Shown one piece after another: positions 1 to 6,429 of a stretch of DNA of 27,444 nt (positions within the stretch are counted from its first letter, which is position 1; the number at the start of each line of letters is the position of its first letter). The position numbers and the translations under genes are program-made. The stretch comes from JAXDLH01 sp034666705 (GTDB lineage Bacteria; Chloroflexota; UBA6077; SHYK01): NCBI GenBank assembly GCA_034666705.1, contig JAXDLH010000453.1:1-27444 (forward strand), written 5' to 3'. The notes below the pieces were generated by a model. The model had not been told where the DNA came from. It did not search any database and saw nothing but the letters and a program-made list of their open reading frames with translations.

Positions 1-1
1 C

Positions 2-316
2 TCGATAAAGCAGGTGCTTCGCGGCGAAGTCTTGCTCGAGGCGGGGCTCGTCGTGATGCTCATCCAGCGTCTGGCTCATGAATACGGTGTGCTGCTGCCT
101 GCCCCGTTTACGCGGTTGACGCCCCGAGAGAACGAGGTCCTGGATCTCATAGCGCAGGGGTTGACAAACAAAGAGATTGCCTCGGAGTTGTTCGTGAGCG
201 TGGGCACGGTGAAGATCCACGTAGAGCACGCCATCGCAAAGCTTGGCGTCTCCGGCCGCACGCAAGCGGTCGTGCGCTGCATGCAGTTGGGGCTGCTCAC
301 ACCAACCTTCGCGTAG
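2..316 (+). CDS. LuxR/NarL-type response regulator, C-terminal fragment
   Basis: This is the C-terminal part of a transcription factor; the frame is open to the left edge, so the gene is 5'-truncated and the receiver domain, if present, lies outside. The visible part begins with a linker typical of NarL/FixJ regulators (LRGEVLLEAGLVVMLIQRLA). It is followed by a LuxR-type helix-turn-helix: LTPRENEVLDLIAQGLTNKE, then IASELFVSVGTVKIHVEHAI and a closing KLGVSGRTQAV. All canonical positions of the family are kept (LTPRE, GLTNKEIA, GTVKIHV, KLGV.GRTQAV). A GTG at position 14 is in frame but is probably internal. It is likely the output half of a two-component system whose target cannot be told from here. 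It ends 63 bp before mnmA on the same strand, and a possible -10 element lies between them, so co-transcription is uncertain. Confidence 0.85.
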   Translation, partial: SIKQVLRGEVLLEAGLVVMLIQRLAHEYGVLLPAPFTRLTPRENEVLDLIAQGLTNKEIASELFVSVGTVKIHVEHAIAKLGVSGRTQAVVRCMQLGLLTPTFA

Positions 317-353
317 GCGTCGGGCTCCACGCGGCTCGTCTCCGATGACCCGG

Positions 354-359
354 TACAAT
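354..359 (+). promoter_or_regulatory. possible -10 element upstream of mnmA
   Basis: TACAAT lies 20 bp upstream of the mnmA start, in the gap after the LuxR gene. No convincing -35 box is seen at the usual distance, so this is a weak call. It would give a very short leader that includes the AGGAGG ribosome site at 368-373. Confidence 0.25.
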
Positions 360-379
360 AGGGTGACAGGAGGCGGTCG

Positions 380-1501
380 ATGGTCCCCACAGTTCTCGTC
401 GGTATGAGCGGTGGTGTCGATAGCTCGGTTGCCGCGGCGCTCCTTGTGCGCGCCGGCTACCGCGTGATCGGGGTCACGCTCAACGTCTGGCCGGAGGGCG
501 AGGGCGTCGCCGTCGTCGAGCGGGAGGATGCGTGTTGTGCGCTGGGCGCCGTCGAAGACGCGCGCCGGGTGTGTGGCGTCCTGGGAATTCCCCACTACGT
601 CGTGAACTTCCGCCAGGTCTTTCAGCAGCAGGTCATCCAGAACTTCGTCGAGGAGTACCGGCGGGGCCGTACCCCGAACCCCTGCGTGCGCTGCAACCAG
701 TTCATCAAGTTCGATGCGCTGCTCGCCAAGGCTGACGCGCTCGGTGCGGAGTACGTCGCCACTGGCCATTATGCGCGGGTCGCGCAGCTCGAGAGCGGTC
801 GGTGGGCGCTCCGGCGGGCCGCGGACCTCAAGAAGGACCAGTCGTATGTGCTGTACGTGATGACGCAAGCGCGGTTGGCGCGGGCGATGTTCCCGCTCGG
901 CGACCAGACGAAGGAACAGACGCGCTCGCTGGCGTGGGAGCTCGGCCTGCACGTTGCAGGCAAGCCGGAAAGCCAGGAGATCTGCTTCGTACCCACGCGG
1001 AATTATCGTGACTATCTGCGCGAGCACGAGCCATCGGTCGCCCGGCCCGGTCCAATCGTCGATACGAATGGCAAGGTTGTGGGTCGCCACGAGGGGATCG
1101 CGTTCTACACGGTGGGACAGCGCCGTGGGCTCGGCATCGCGTCGAGCCGGCCGCTCTTCGTGAGCGAGATCTGGGCAGATGCGAATACGCTCGTCGTCGG
1201 CGACGAGTCCGACCTGCTGAAGCGCGAGGCATACGCCGCCGAGGTGAGCTGGGTCGCAATCGCGCGTCCAGCCGAGCCACTCCGCGTGATGGTGAAGGCG
1301 CGTTACAAGGCGGAGGAGGTCCCGGCACGCGTCGAGCCGGCTGAGGACGGTGGCGTGCGGATCATCTTTGATGAGCCACAGCGTGCCATTACGCCCGGCC
1401 AGACCGTAGTCTTCTACGATGGCGACCTCGTGGTTGGCGGCGGGACCCTCGAAGCCGGGCCAACCGCTAACCGCGAGCGCGAGGTGGCGCATGTTGGCTA
1501 A
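380..1501 (+). CDS. mnmA: tRNA-specific 2-thiouridylase MnmA
   Basis: MnmA makes 2-thiouridine at the wobble position (U34) of tRNAs for Lys, Glu and Gln, using ATP and a persulfide sulfur donor in the cytoplasm. The 373-residue product has the PP-loop SGGVDSS at residues 10-16. The catalytic cysteine is in PNPCVRCN (Cys102) and the second, persulfide-carrying cysteine is in ESQEICFV (Cys202). The ATGHYARV and GQRRGLGI motifs are also present. Length fits the family (about 360-380). The ATG at 380 is supported by a perfect AGGAGG at 368-373, six bases upstream. The stop overlaps the start of larE by 11 bases, so the two are probably translationally coupled. No IscS-type sulfur donor is seen in the window. 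Confidence 0.97.
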   Translation: MVPTVLVGMSGGVDSSVAAALLVRAGYRVIGVTLNVWPEGEGVAVVEREDACCALGAVEDARRVCGVLGIPHYVVNFRQVFQQQVIQNFVEEYRRGRTPNPCVRCNQFIKFDALLAKADALGAEYVATGHYARVAQLESGRWALRRAADLKKDQSYVLYVMTQARLARAMFPLGDQTKEQTRSLAWELGLHVAGKPESQEICFVPTRNYRDYLREHEPSVARPGPIVDTNGKVVGRHEGIAFYTVGQRRGLGIASSRPLFVSEIWADANTLVVGDESDLLKREAYAAEVSWVAIARPAEPLRVMVKARYKAEEVPARVEPAEDGGVRIIFDEPQRAITPGQTVVFYDGDLVVGGGTLEAGPTANREREVAHVG

Positions 1502-2357
1502 TCAGGCTCACGATCCGATGGCGGTGGCCCACGCGAAGCTCGAGACCCTGCGCGGGTTGCTGCGCGAGATGGATTCCGTACTAGTCGCATATTCGGCAGG
1601 CGTCGATTCGACCTTTTTGTTGAAGGTCGCGGCCGATACGCTCGGGGACCGAGCGCTTGGCGTGACCGCGCGGTCGGATAGCTATCCGGAGCTCGAGCTC
1701 CAGGACGCCGTGCAGTTGGCCTCCGCGATGGGCGCCCGCCACGTCGTGGTGGAGACGCACGAGATGGAGACTGAGGACTACGTCTCCAATCCATCGAATC
1801 GCTGCTACTTCTGCAAAACGGAGTTGTGGGACACGCTCGTGCCCATGGCGCAGCGATACGACATGGCGGTCCTGGCCGATGGCTTCAATGCTGACGACGT
1901 CGGCGACTATCGCCCGGGCGCCGTCGCCGCGCACGAGCACGGCGTGCGCAGCCCGCTGCTCGAGGCAGGACTCACCAAGACGGAGATCCGCGTGCTCTCA
2001 CGTGAGCTGGGTTTGCCGACCTGGGATAAGCCCGCGATGGCGTGTCTGTCGTCGCGGGTGCCGTACGGCGAGCGGATCAGCCGCGAGAAGCTCGAGCAGA
2101 TCGACCGCGGCGAGCAACTGCTGCGCGAGCTGGGCTTTCGCCAGTGCCGCGTGCGCCACCATGGCGAGATTGCGCGGGTCGAGCTGCCGCCCGAGGACAT
2201 GCTGCGCTTCCTCGCCGAGGGGCTGGCGCCGTCGATCACGAAGCGATTCAAGGAGCTCGGCTTCCAGTACGTCACCCTCGACCTGCAGGGGTACCGCTCC
2301 GGCAGTATGAACGAGGTGCTCAAGCTCACGCCGGTCGCGACGCGCGCGGGCTCATAA
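1491..2357 (+). CDS. larE: LarE-type ATP-dependent sulfur transferase
   Basis: This PP-loop protein matches LarE, which thiolates the pyridinium precursor of the nickel-pincer nucleotide cofactor of lactate racemase and related enzymes. The product is about 288 residues: PP-loop SAGVDSTFLLKVA from residue 35, CYFCK at 105-109 and MACLSSRVPYGERIS with Cys185. The CxxC pair plus the third cysteine resembles the subgroup of LarE proteins that binds a [4Fe-4S] cluster and recycles, rather than the single-cysteine type that sacrifices its own sulfur. I chose ATG 1491, preceded by GAGGTGG and overlapping the mnmA stop, over an in-frame upstream start at 1419 buried in mnmA. ATG 1518 is an alternative. 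larB, larC and larA are not in the window, so the cofactor role is inferred from family only; a general sulfur-transfer role beside mnmA is possible. Confidence 0.88.
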   Translation: MLANQAHDPMAVAHAKLETLRGLLREMDSVLVAYSAGVDSTFLLKVAADTLGDRALGVTARSDSYPELELQDAVQLASAMGARHVVVETHEMETEDYVSNPSNRCYFCKTELWDTLVPMAQRYDMAVLADGFNADDVGDYRPGAVAAHEHGVRSPLLEAGLTKTEIRVLSRELGLPTWDKPAMACLSSRVPYGERISREKLEQIDRGEQLLRELGFRQCRVRHHGEIARVELPPEDMLRFLAEGLAPSITKRFKELGFQYVTLDLQGYRSGSMNEVLKLTPVATRAGS

Positions 2358-2374
2358 GCTGTTTCAGCGCGTTG

Positions 2375-3142
2375 ATGCTGCTCGCCGTCGACATTGGAAA
2401 CTCTGCCGTCAAGCTGTGCGTCTTTCGCCAGTCCAAAGTCGTGGCGCGCATGCGTGTGCCGACCGACCTGGCTTGCACCGCCGACGAGCTCGGAAGTCAG
2501 CTCAACAAGCTGCTTGCGCAGAGTGAGATCAGGCCCGGCGCCATCGACCGCGTCGTGCTATGCAGTGTGGTGCCCGCGTTGACCGCCCCGTTCGTCAAAG
2601 CGATTCACCAGTATGTCGGCTACGTTCCGCTGGTCGTTGGGCCCCAGTTGGCCACAGGGCTGCATTTCGGCTCGTACGATCCAACCACGCTCGGGGCCGA
2701 CCGGATCGCCAACGTAGTGGCCGCGCGCGAGCTGTACGGCGCGCCGGCGGTCGTGGTCGACTGCGGCACGGCGACGAATCTCGAGGTGCTGGGGCGTGAC
2801 GGCACGTTCATGGGTGGGGTGATCGCGCCGGGAATGGTGACCGCGTTCGACGGATTGGTCGCGAAGGCAGCGCAGCTCCGCCGAATCGGCCTGGAGCCGC
2901 CGCCGCACGCGATCGGTACCAGCACGGTCGAGTGTCTCCAGTCGGGTACGCTGCTGGGGCACGTCGCGCTCGTCGAGGGGCTGCTCGCTCGGATCCGGGC
3001 CGAGATGCAAGACACGCCGCGCATCGTTGGCACCGGCGGGCTCATCGACGTGGTGGCGGCACAAACGACGCACATCGACGTGGTGGATCACGATCTGACG
3101 GTGCAGGGGCTGCGACTGCTCGCGGAGCTGAATCCCGCGTAA
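2375..3142 (+). CDS. coaX: type III pantothenate kinase CoaX
   Basis: CoaX phosphorylates pantothenate to 4'-phosphopantothenate, the first step of coenzyme A synthesis; type III enzymes are insensitive to CoA feedback and need a monovalent cation. The 255-residue product begins MLLAVDIGNSAVKL, with the ASKHA-type phosphate motif DIGN at 6-9. It carries GADRIANVVAA (107-117) for pantothenate binding and DCGTATN at 129-135. It also has GGVIAPGM near 147-154, and GTGGL towards the C-terminus. Length is typical. Start: ATG 2375 gives the usual N-terminus; the same frame is open far upstream into larE but that part is larE read in another frame. It follows larE by 17 bp and precedes coaBC by 24 bp, so the first steps of CoA synthesis are adjacent. 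Shine-Dalgarno is poor, suggesting coupling to larE. Confidence 0.95.
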   Translation: MLLAVDIGNSAVKLCVFRQSKVVARMRVPTDLACTADELGSQLNKLLAQSEIRPGAIDRVVLCSVVPALTAPFVKAIHQYVGYVPLVVGPQLATGLHFGSYDPTTLGADRIANVVAARELYGAPAVVVDCGTATNLEVLGRDGTFMGGVIAPGMVTAFDGLVAKAAQLRRIGLEPPPHAIGTSTVECLQSGTLLGHVALVEGLLARIRAEMQDTPRIVGTGGLIDVVAAQTTHIDVVDHDLTVQGLRLLAELNPA

Positions 3143-3154
3143 CGCGACTGCCTG

Positions 3155-3160
3155 AGGAGG
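3155..3160 (+). promoter_or_regulatory. ribosome binding site that sets the coaBC start
   Basis: A perfect AGGAGG ends directly against an in-frame GTG (3161) and lies six bases before ATG 3167. The spacing rules out the GTG and selects the ATG as the coaBC start. Confidence 0.7.
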
Positions 3161-3166
3161 GTGTTC

Positions 3167-4390
3167 ATGGCTCGGTCGAACCCGCTGGAGGGCCGCCGCA
3201 TCGCGCTCGGGGTGACCGGGAGCATCGCCGCCTACAAGGCAGTTGCCCTCGCGAGCAGTCTCACCCAGGCAGGCGCCCACGTCGACGTGCTCATGACGCC
3301 GGAAGCGACGCGGCTGGTGCAGCCGCTCAGCTTTGCCGCCATCACCCACCGACCGGTCGTCGTCGACATGTTCGAGCTGTTAGCGGAGACCGAGATCGGC
3401 CACGTGACGATCGCGCACGCTGCCGACCTCTTCGTCGTCGCCCCAGCCACCGCTCACAGCATCGCCAAGCTTGCCCTCGGCCTCGCCGACGACATGGTCA
3501 CGACCACGGCGCTCGCCACCCGCGCCCCTTCGCTCCTCGCGCCGGCGATGGAGACGAATATGTGGTGCAACCCGGTGACGCAGGGCCACGTGACGACGTT
3601 GCGCGAGCGTGGCTGGACGATCGTCGAGCCGGACGCTGGGCATCTGGCATCGGGCGCCGCGGGGGAGGGACGACTCGCGGCCCCGGAACGGATTCTCGAC
3701 GTGGCGAAGTATGTGCTGGCTCGCGATGGCGACCTCGCGGGCTACCGGATTGTGGTGACGGCCGGCGGTACGCGGGAGCCACTCGACCCGGTGCGCTACA
3801 TCTCGAATCGCTCCTCCGGCAAGATGGGCTATGCGCTCGCCGAGGCGGCACGCGACCGCGGGGCGCGCGTGACGCTCGTGACCACGGTCACGCTGCCGGC
3901 CCCGGTTGGAGTCGAGGTCGTGCCGGTGGAGCGCGCGATGGAGATGCACGACGCCGTGCTGGCGCGCCTTGCCGAGGCCGACGTGCTCGTGATGGCTGCT
4001 GCCGTGGCGGACTACGAGCCGGCGACGCGAGCGGAGCAGAAGATCAAGAAGAGTGGTGCGGCGATGATGGTTGAATTGACGCAGACACCAGACATCATTG
4101 CGGAGGCCGCGCAGTGGCGAGGGGAGCGTCGCCGGCCGGTGATCATCGGCTTTGCGGCCGAAACCGAGCAGCTCCTCGCGCACGCTCAGGATAAGCTGAC
4201 CCGCAAAGGAATGGACCTGATCGTCGCGAATGACGTGACGCTGGAGGGCAGCGGATTCGCGAGTGACGACAACAAGGTGACGATCCTCGCAGCCGATGGG
4301 CACGACGTCGATTTGCCGCTCATGTCCAAGCTCGAGGTCGCGCACCACGTCTGGGACGAGATGCTCCTGCAGCGTGCAGCCCGCGGGTGA
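3167..4390 (+). CDS. coaBC: bifunctional phosphopantothenoylcysteine decarboxylase / synthetase CoaBC
   Basis: The CoaB half joins 4'-phosphopantothenate to cysteine using CTP, and the FMN-dependent CoaC half decarboxylates the product to 4'-phosphopantetheine. In the 407-residue product CoaC covers about residues 8-185: GVTGSIAAYK (15-24), active-site histidine in GHVTIAHAADL (His79), APATAHS and PAMETNMW (126-133). CoaB covers about 190-400: TAGGTREPLDPVRYISNRSS, then GKMG, AAAVADY (277-283), the KIKKS lysine region (292-296) and GFAAET. Oddity: where E. coli CoaBC has Asn125 (PAMN) there is Glu129, and where it has catalytic Cys158 (ACGDIGPGR) there is Ser162 (ASGAAGEGR). Similar replacements seem to occur in other bacterial lineages from memory, so the enzyme is probably active. 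It is preceded by AGGAGG and follows coaX. Confidence 0.95.
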   Translation: MARSNPLEGRRIALGVTGSIAAYKAVALASSLTQAGAHVDVLMTPEATRLVQPLSFAAITHRPVVVDMFELLAETEIGHVTIAHAADLFVVAPATAHSIAKLALGLADDMVTTTALATRAPSLLAPAMETNMWCNPVTQGHVTTLRERGWTIVEPDAGHLASGAAGEGRLAAPERILDVAKYVLARDGDLAGYRIVVTAGGTREPLDPVRYISNRSSGKMGYALAEAARDRGARVTLVTTVTLPAPVGVEVVPVERAMEMHDAVLARLAEADVLVMAAAVADYEPATRAEQKIKKSGAAMMVELTQTPDIIAEAAQWRGERRRPVIIGFAAETEQLLAHAQDKLTRKGMDLIVANDVTLEGSGFASDDNKVTILAADGHDVDLPLMSKLEVAHHVWDEMLLQRAARG

Positions 4391-4472
4391 AACGAGGATA
4401 CTAGCAACCAGGCTGGGGCAGACTCCGGTCAGGCTCGCAGCGAAACGCGTGGGGACGCGGAGGAATCTGAGG

Positions 4473-5063
4473 GTGATCAATCCGAACGGCGTGGCGGCAA
4501 TAGACAAGGAGGCGGTGAAGGAGGCGGTGATTCAGCTATTGCGGGCGGTGGGCGAGGACCCAACCCGCGAAGGGCTGCTCGAGACGCCCCGGCGCATCGC
4601 GGACCTCTACGAAGAGATCCTGCAAGGAACCAATCAAGATCCCCGCGAGGTGCTCAAAGTCGGCTTTGACGAGAATCATCAGGAGATGGTGATCGTCCGC
4701 GACATCCCCTTCTACTCGCTCTGCGAGCACCACCTGCTGCCCTTCCACGGCACGTTCCACGTCGGGTACATCCCGCGCGGCCGGGTCGTGGGGATCAGCA
4801 AGCTGGCGCGCGTCGTCGAGATCTTCGCGCGGCGCCCCCAGCTCCAGGAGCGGCTCACGAGCCAGATCGCGGACATCTTGATGGAGGAGCTCAAGCCGGA
4901 GGGCGTTGCGGTCGTCGGTACGGCTGAGCACCTCTGCATGACGATGCGTGGCGTGAAGAAACCGGGCGCGAAGGTGATGACCTCAGCGAACCGCGGCTCG
5001 TTCCGCGACCGGGAGGCGACGCGCATGGAGTTCTTCGCCCTGCTTGGCGACGAGCGCCGCTGA
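4473..5063 (+). CDS. folE: GTP cyclohydrolase I
   Basis: FolE converts GTP to 7,8-dihydroneopterin triphosphate, the first step of folate (tetrahydropterin) synthesis. The product is 196 residues with the zinc and catalytic site SLCEHHLLPF: Cys84, His86 and His87 match E. coli Cys110, His112 and His113. The third zinc ligand Cys155 sits in EHLCMTMRGVKKPGA. TREGLLETPRRIADLYEEIL and GISKLARVVEIFARRPQLQE are typical. I chose GTG 4473 because GGAGG at 4459-4463 lies nine bases upstream and the length then fits type I enzymes; the frame is open back to 4296 inside coaBC, but that part shows no homology. It is 82 bp after coaBC and only two bases before folP. No folB or folQ-like gene follows. Confidence 0.95.
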   Translation: MINPNGVAAIDKEAVKEAVIQLLRAVGEDPTREGLLETPRRIADLYEEILQGTNQDPREVLKVGFDENHQEMVIVRDIPFYSLCEHHLLPFHGTFHVGYIPRGRVVGISKLARVVEIFARRPQLQERLTSQIADILMEELKPEGVAVVGTAEHLCMTMRGVKKPGAKVMTSANRGSFRDREATRMEFFALLGDERR

Positions 5064-5065
5064 GC

Positions 5066-5941
5066 TTGGGGTCGCCAACGGGAGCTGACCCGCGCCACTG
5101 GCGCAGCCTGCCGCTCGGCCAACGCACCCTCCTGCTCGGGGTGATCAACATGACCCCGGACTCGGTGTCCGGCGATGGGCTGGGGACCGACGTCGCGCGG
5201 GCGGTCGCGCAGGGCAGGCGGCTGGTCGAGGCCGGAGCCAATGTGCTGGACGTGGGCGGCGAGTCGACGCGGCCGGGGGCGACACCAGTCGACGCCGAGG
5301 AGGAGCTGCGGCGGGTTGTGCCAGCCATCGAGGCGCTCGCCGCGGAGCTGCCGGTACCTATCTCCGTCGATACGACGAAGGGGGTGGTCGCCGATGCCGG
5401 ACTCAGGGCCGGTGCCTGCATTGTCAACGATGTATCAGGCTTGCACGTAGATCCCTCGCTCGCGATAGCGGTCGCCCAACGTGATGCCGTACTCATCCTC
5501 GGCCATTGGGTGCGGCGTGAGTGGGGTACCGGCATCCCTGCCGGTGGTGACCCGGTGACCGCGGTCTGCGCGCACCTTACGGCGAGCGCTGCTCGCGCCC
5601 GAGACGCGGGGGTGGCTCGTGCGGCGATCTGGCTCGATCCTGGCCTCGGGTTCGGGAAGCGCGCGGCAACCTCGCTCGCAATCGTGCGCGGCCTCGAGCG
5701 AATCGTCGCCATGGGGTATCCGGTAGCAGTCGGCCCGTCCCGGAAGGCGTTCATTGGCGACGTGCTCCACGTGCCCGCCGCGGAGGACTGGGAGGGAGCT
5801 GCCACGCTCGTCACGCTCGCGATCGCTGGGGGTGCGCAGATCGCGCGGGTCCACGACGTGCATCGCCTGGCACGGGTCGTCCGGATGGCGGATGCCATGC
5901 TCGCGAAGCGGCCCATCGCCAGCGTGGGGATATCCTCATAG
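5066..5941 (+). CDS. folP: dihydropteroate synthase
   Basis: FolP condenses 6-hydroxymethyl-7,8-dihydropterin diphosphate with p-aminobenzoate; it is the sulfonamide target. The 291-residue TIM-barrel product keeps the known active-site residues: Asn28 in GVINMTPDS, GGESTRPGA (64-72), Asp102 in SVDTTK, Asn121 in IVNDVSG, Asp191 in LDPGLGFGK, Lys227 in GPSRKAFIG, and Arg261/His263 in RVHDVH. A variation is GHWVRREWG at 146-154, where most relatives have an MHM or MHN motif. The start is TTG 5066, two bases after the folE stop, with no strong Shine-Dalgarno, which suggests coupling to folE. The next ATG in frame would remove the first motif. Its stop codon overlaps the presumed start of folK. 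Confidence 0.95.
   Translation: MGSPTGADPRHWRSLPLGQRTLLLGVINMTPDSVSGDGLGTDVARAVAQGRRLVEAGANVLDVGGESTRPGATPVDAEEELRRVVPAIEALAAELPVPISVDTTKGVVADAGLRAGACIVNDVSGLHVDPSLAIAVAQRDAVLILGHWVRREWGTGIPAGGDPVTAVCAHLTASAARARDAGVARAAIWLDPGLGFGKRAATSLAIVRGLERIVAMGYPVAVGPSRKAFIGDVLHVPAAEDWEGAATLVTLAIAGGAQIARVHDVHRLARVVRMADAMLAKRPIASVGISS
5926..5930 (+). promoter_or_regulatory. probable ribosome binding site for folK
   Basis: GGGGA inside the end of folP lies seven bases before the ATA at 5938, where the FolK protein should begin. It is the only purine-rich site near that position. Confidence 0.4.
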
Positions 5942-6429
5942 CACGCGCTTATCTTGGCCTCGGCTCGAACGTCGGCGACCGCGCGGCGAGTCTCTGGGAA
6001 GCAGCACGGCGCCTCGCGGAGCTGCCAGGCACGCGGCTCTTGCGCCTGTCGCCGCTCTACGACACGGACCCCGTTGGCCCTGTGCCCCAAGGTGCATTTC
6101 TGAACGGCGTGGTGGCTGTCGAAACGTTGTTGCCGCCACAGGAGCTGCTCCGTTCAGTCAAGGGCGTTGAGGTGGCGATGGGCCGAGCGCCGAGCGAGCG
6201 TTGGGGTCCCCGGTCTATCGACATCGATATCCTGCTGTACGACGACGAGCACATCGACTCCGCCGATCTGACCGTGCCGCACCGCGAGCTGTGGAATCGG
6301 CGCTTCGTGCTAGCCCCGCTGCGCGACGTGGCGAGCGATGCGCTGCTCGTCGAGGCGATTGACACGCGGCTGCGTGAGCTGGGGGATGCCGCCGCGGTGC
6401 GATTGCTCGAGCGGGAAACCCGCCGGTGA
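5938..6429 (+). CDS. folK: 2-amino-4-hydroxy-6-hydroxymethyldihydropteridine diphosphokinase, non-canonical start
   Basis: FolK transfers pyrophosphate from ATP to hydroxymethyl-dihydropterin, making the FolP substrate. The family starts with a short strand followed by GLGSN, and this frame reads ARAYLGLGSNVGDR from 5941, then SPLYDTDPVGP, GAFLNGVVAVET, RWGPRSIDIDILLYDD and VPHRELWNRRFVLAPLRDVA. With the start at 5938 the product is 163 residues, the usual length. There is no ATG, GTG or TTG in frame between the upstream part of folP and TTG 6040, which would delete the conserved GLGSN region. The natural start position is ATA 5938-5940, overlapping the folP TAG, with GGGGA seven bases before it. 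Alternatives are ATC 5932, a -1 frameshift joining FolP to FolK, or a sequencing error of ATG to ATA. The identity is sure; the start is not. Confidence 0.85.
   Translation: MARAYLGLGSNVGDRAASLWEAARRLAELPGTRLLRLSPLYDTDPVGPVPQGAFLNGVVAVETLLPPQELLRSVKGVEVAMGRAPSERWGPRSIDIDILLYDDEHIDSADLTVPHRELWNRRFVLAPLRDVASDALLVEAIDTRLRELGDAAAVRLLERETRR

Noticed and set aside
2932..4074. 380-residue + strand open frame over coaX and coaBC
   Set aside because: It is an alternative frame of two well-supported genes, extremely rich in Arg/Gly/Ala, with no motifs.
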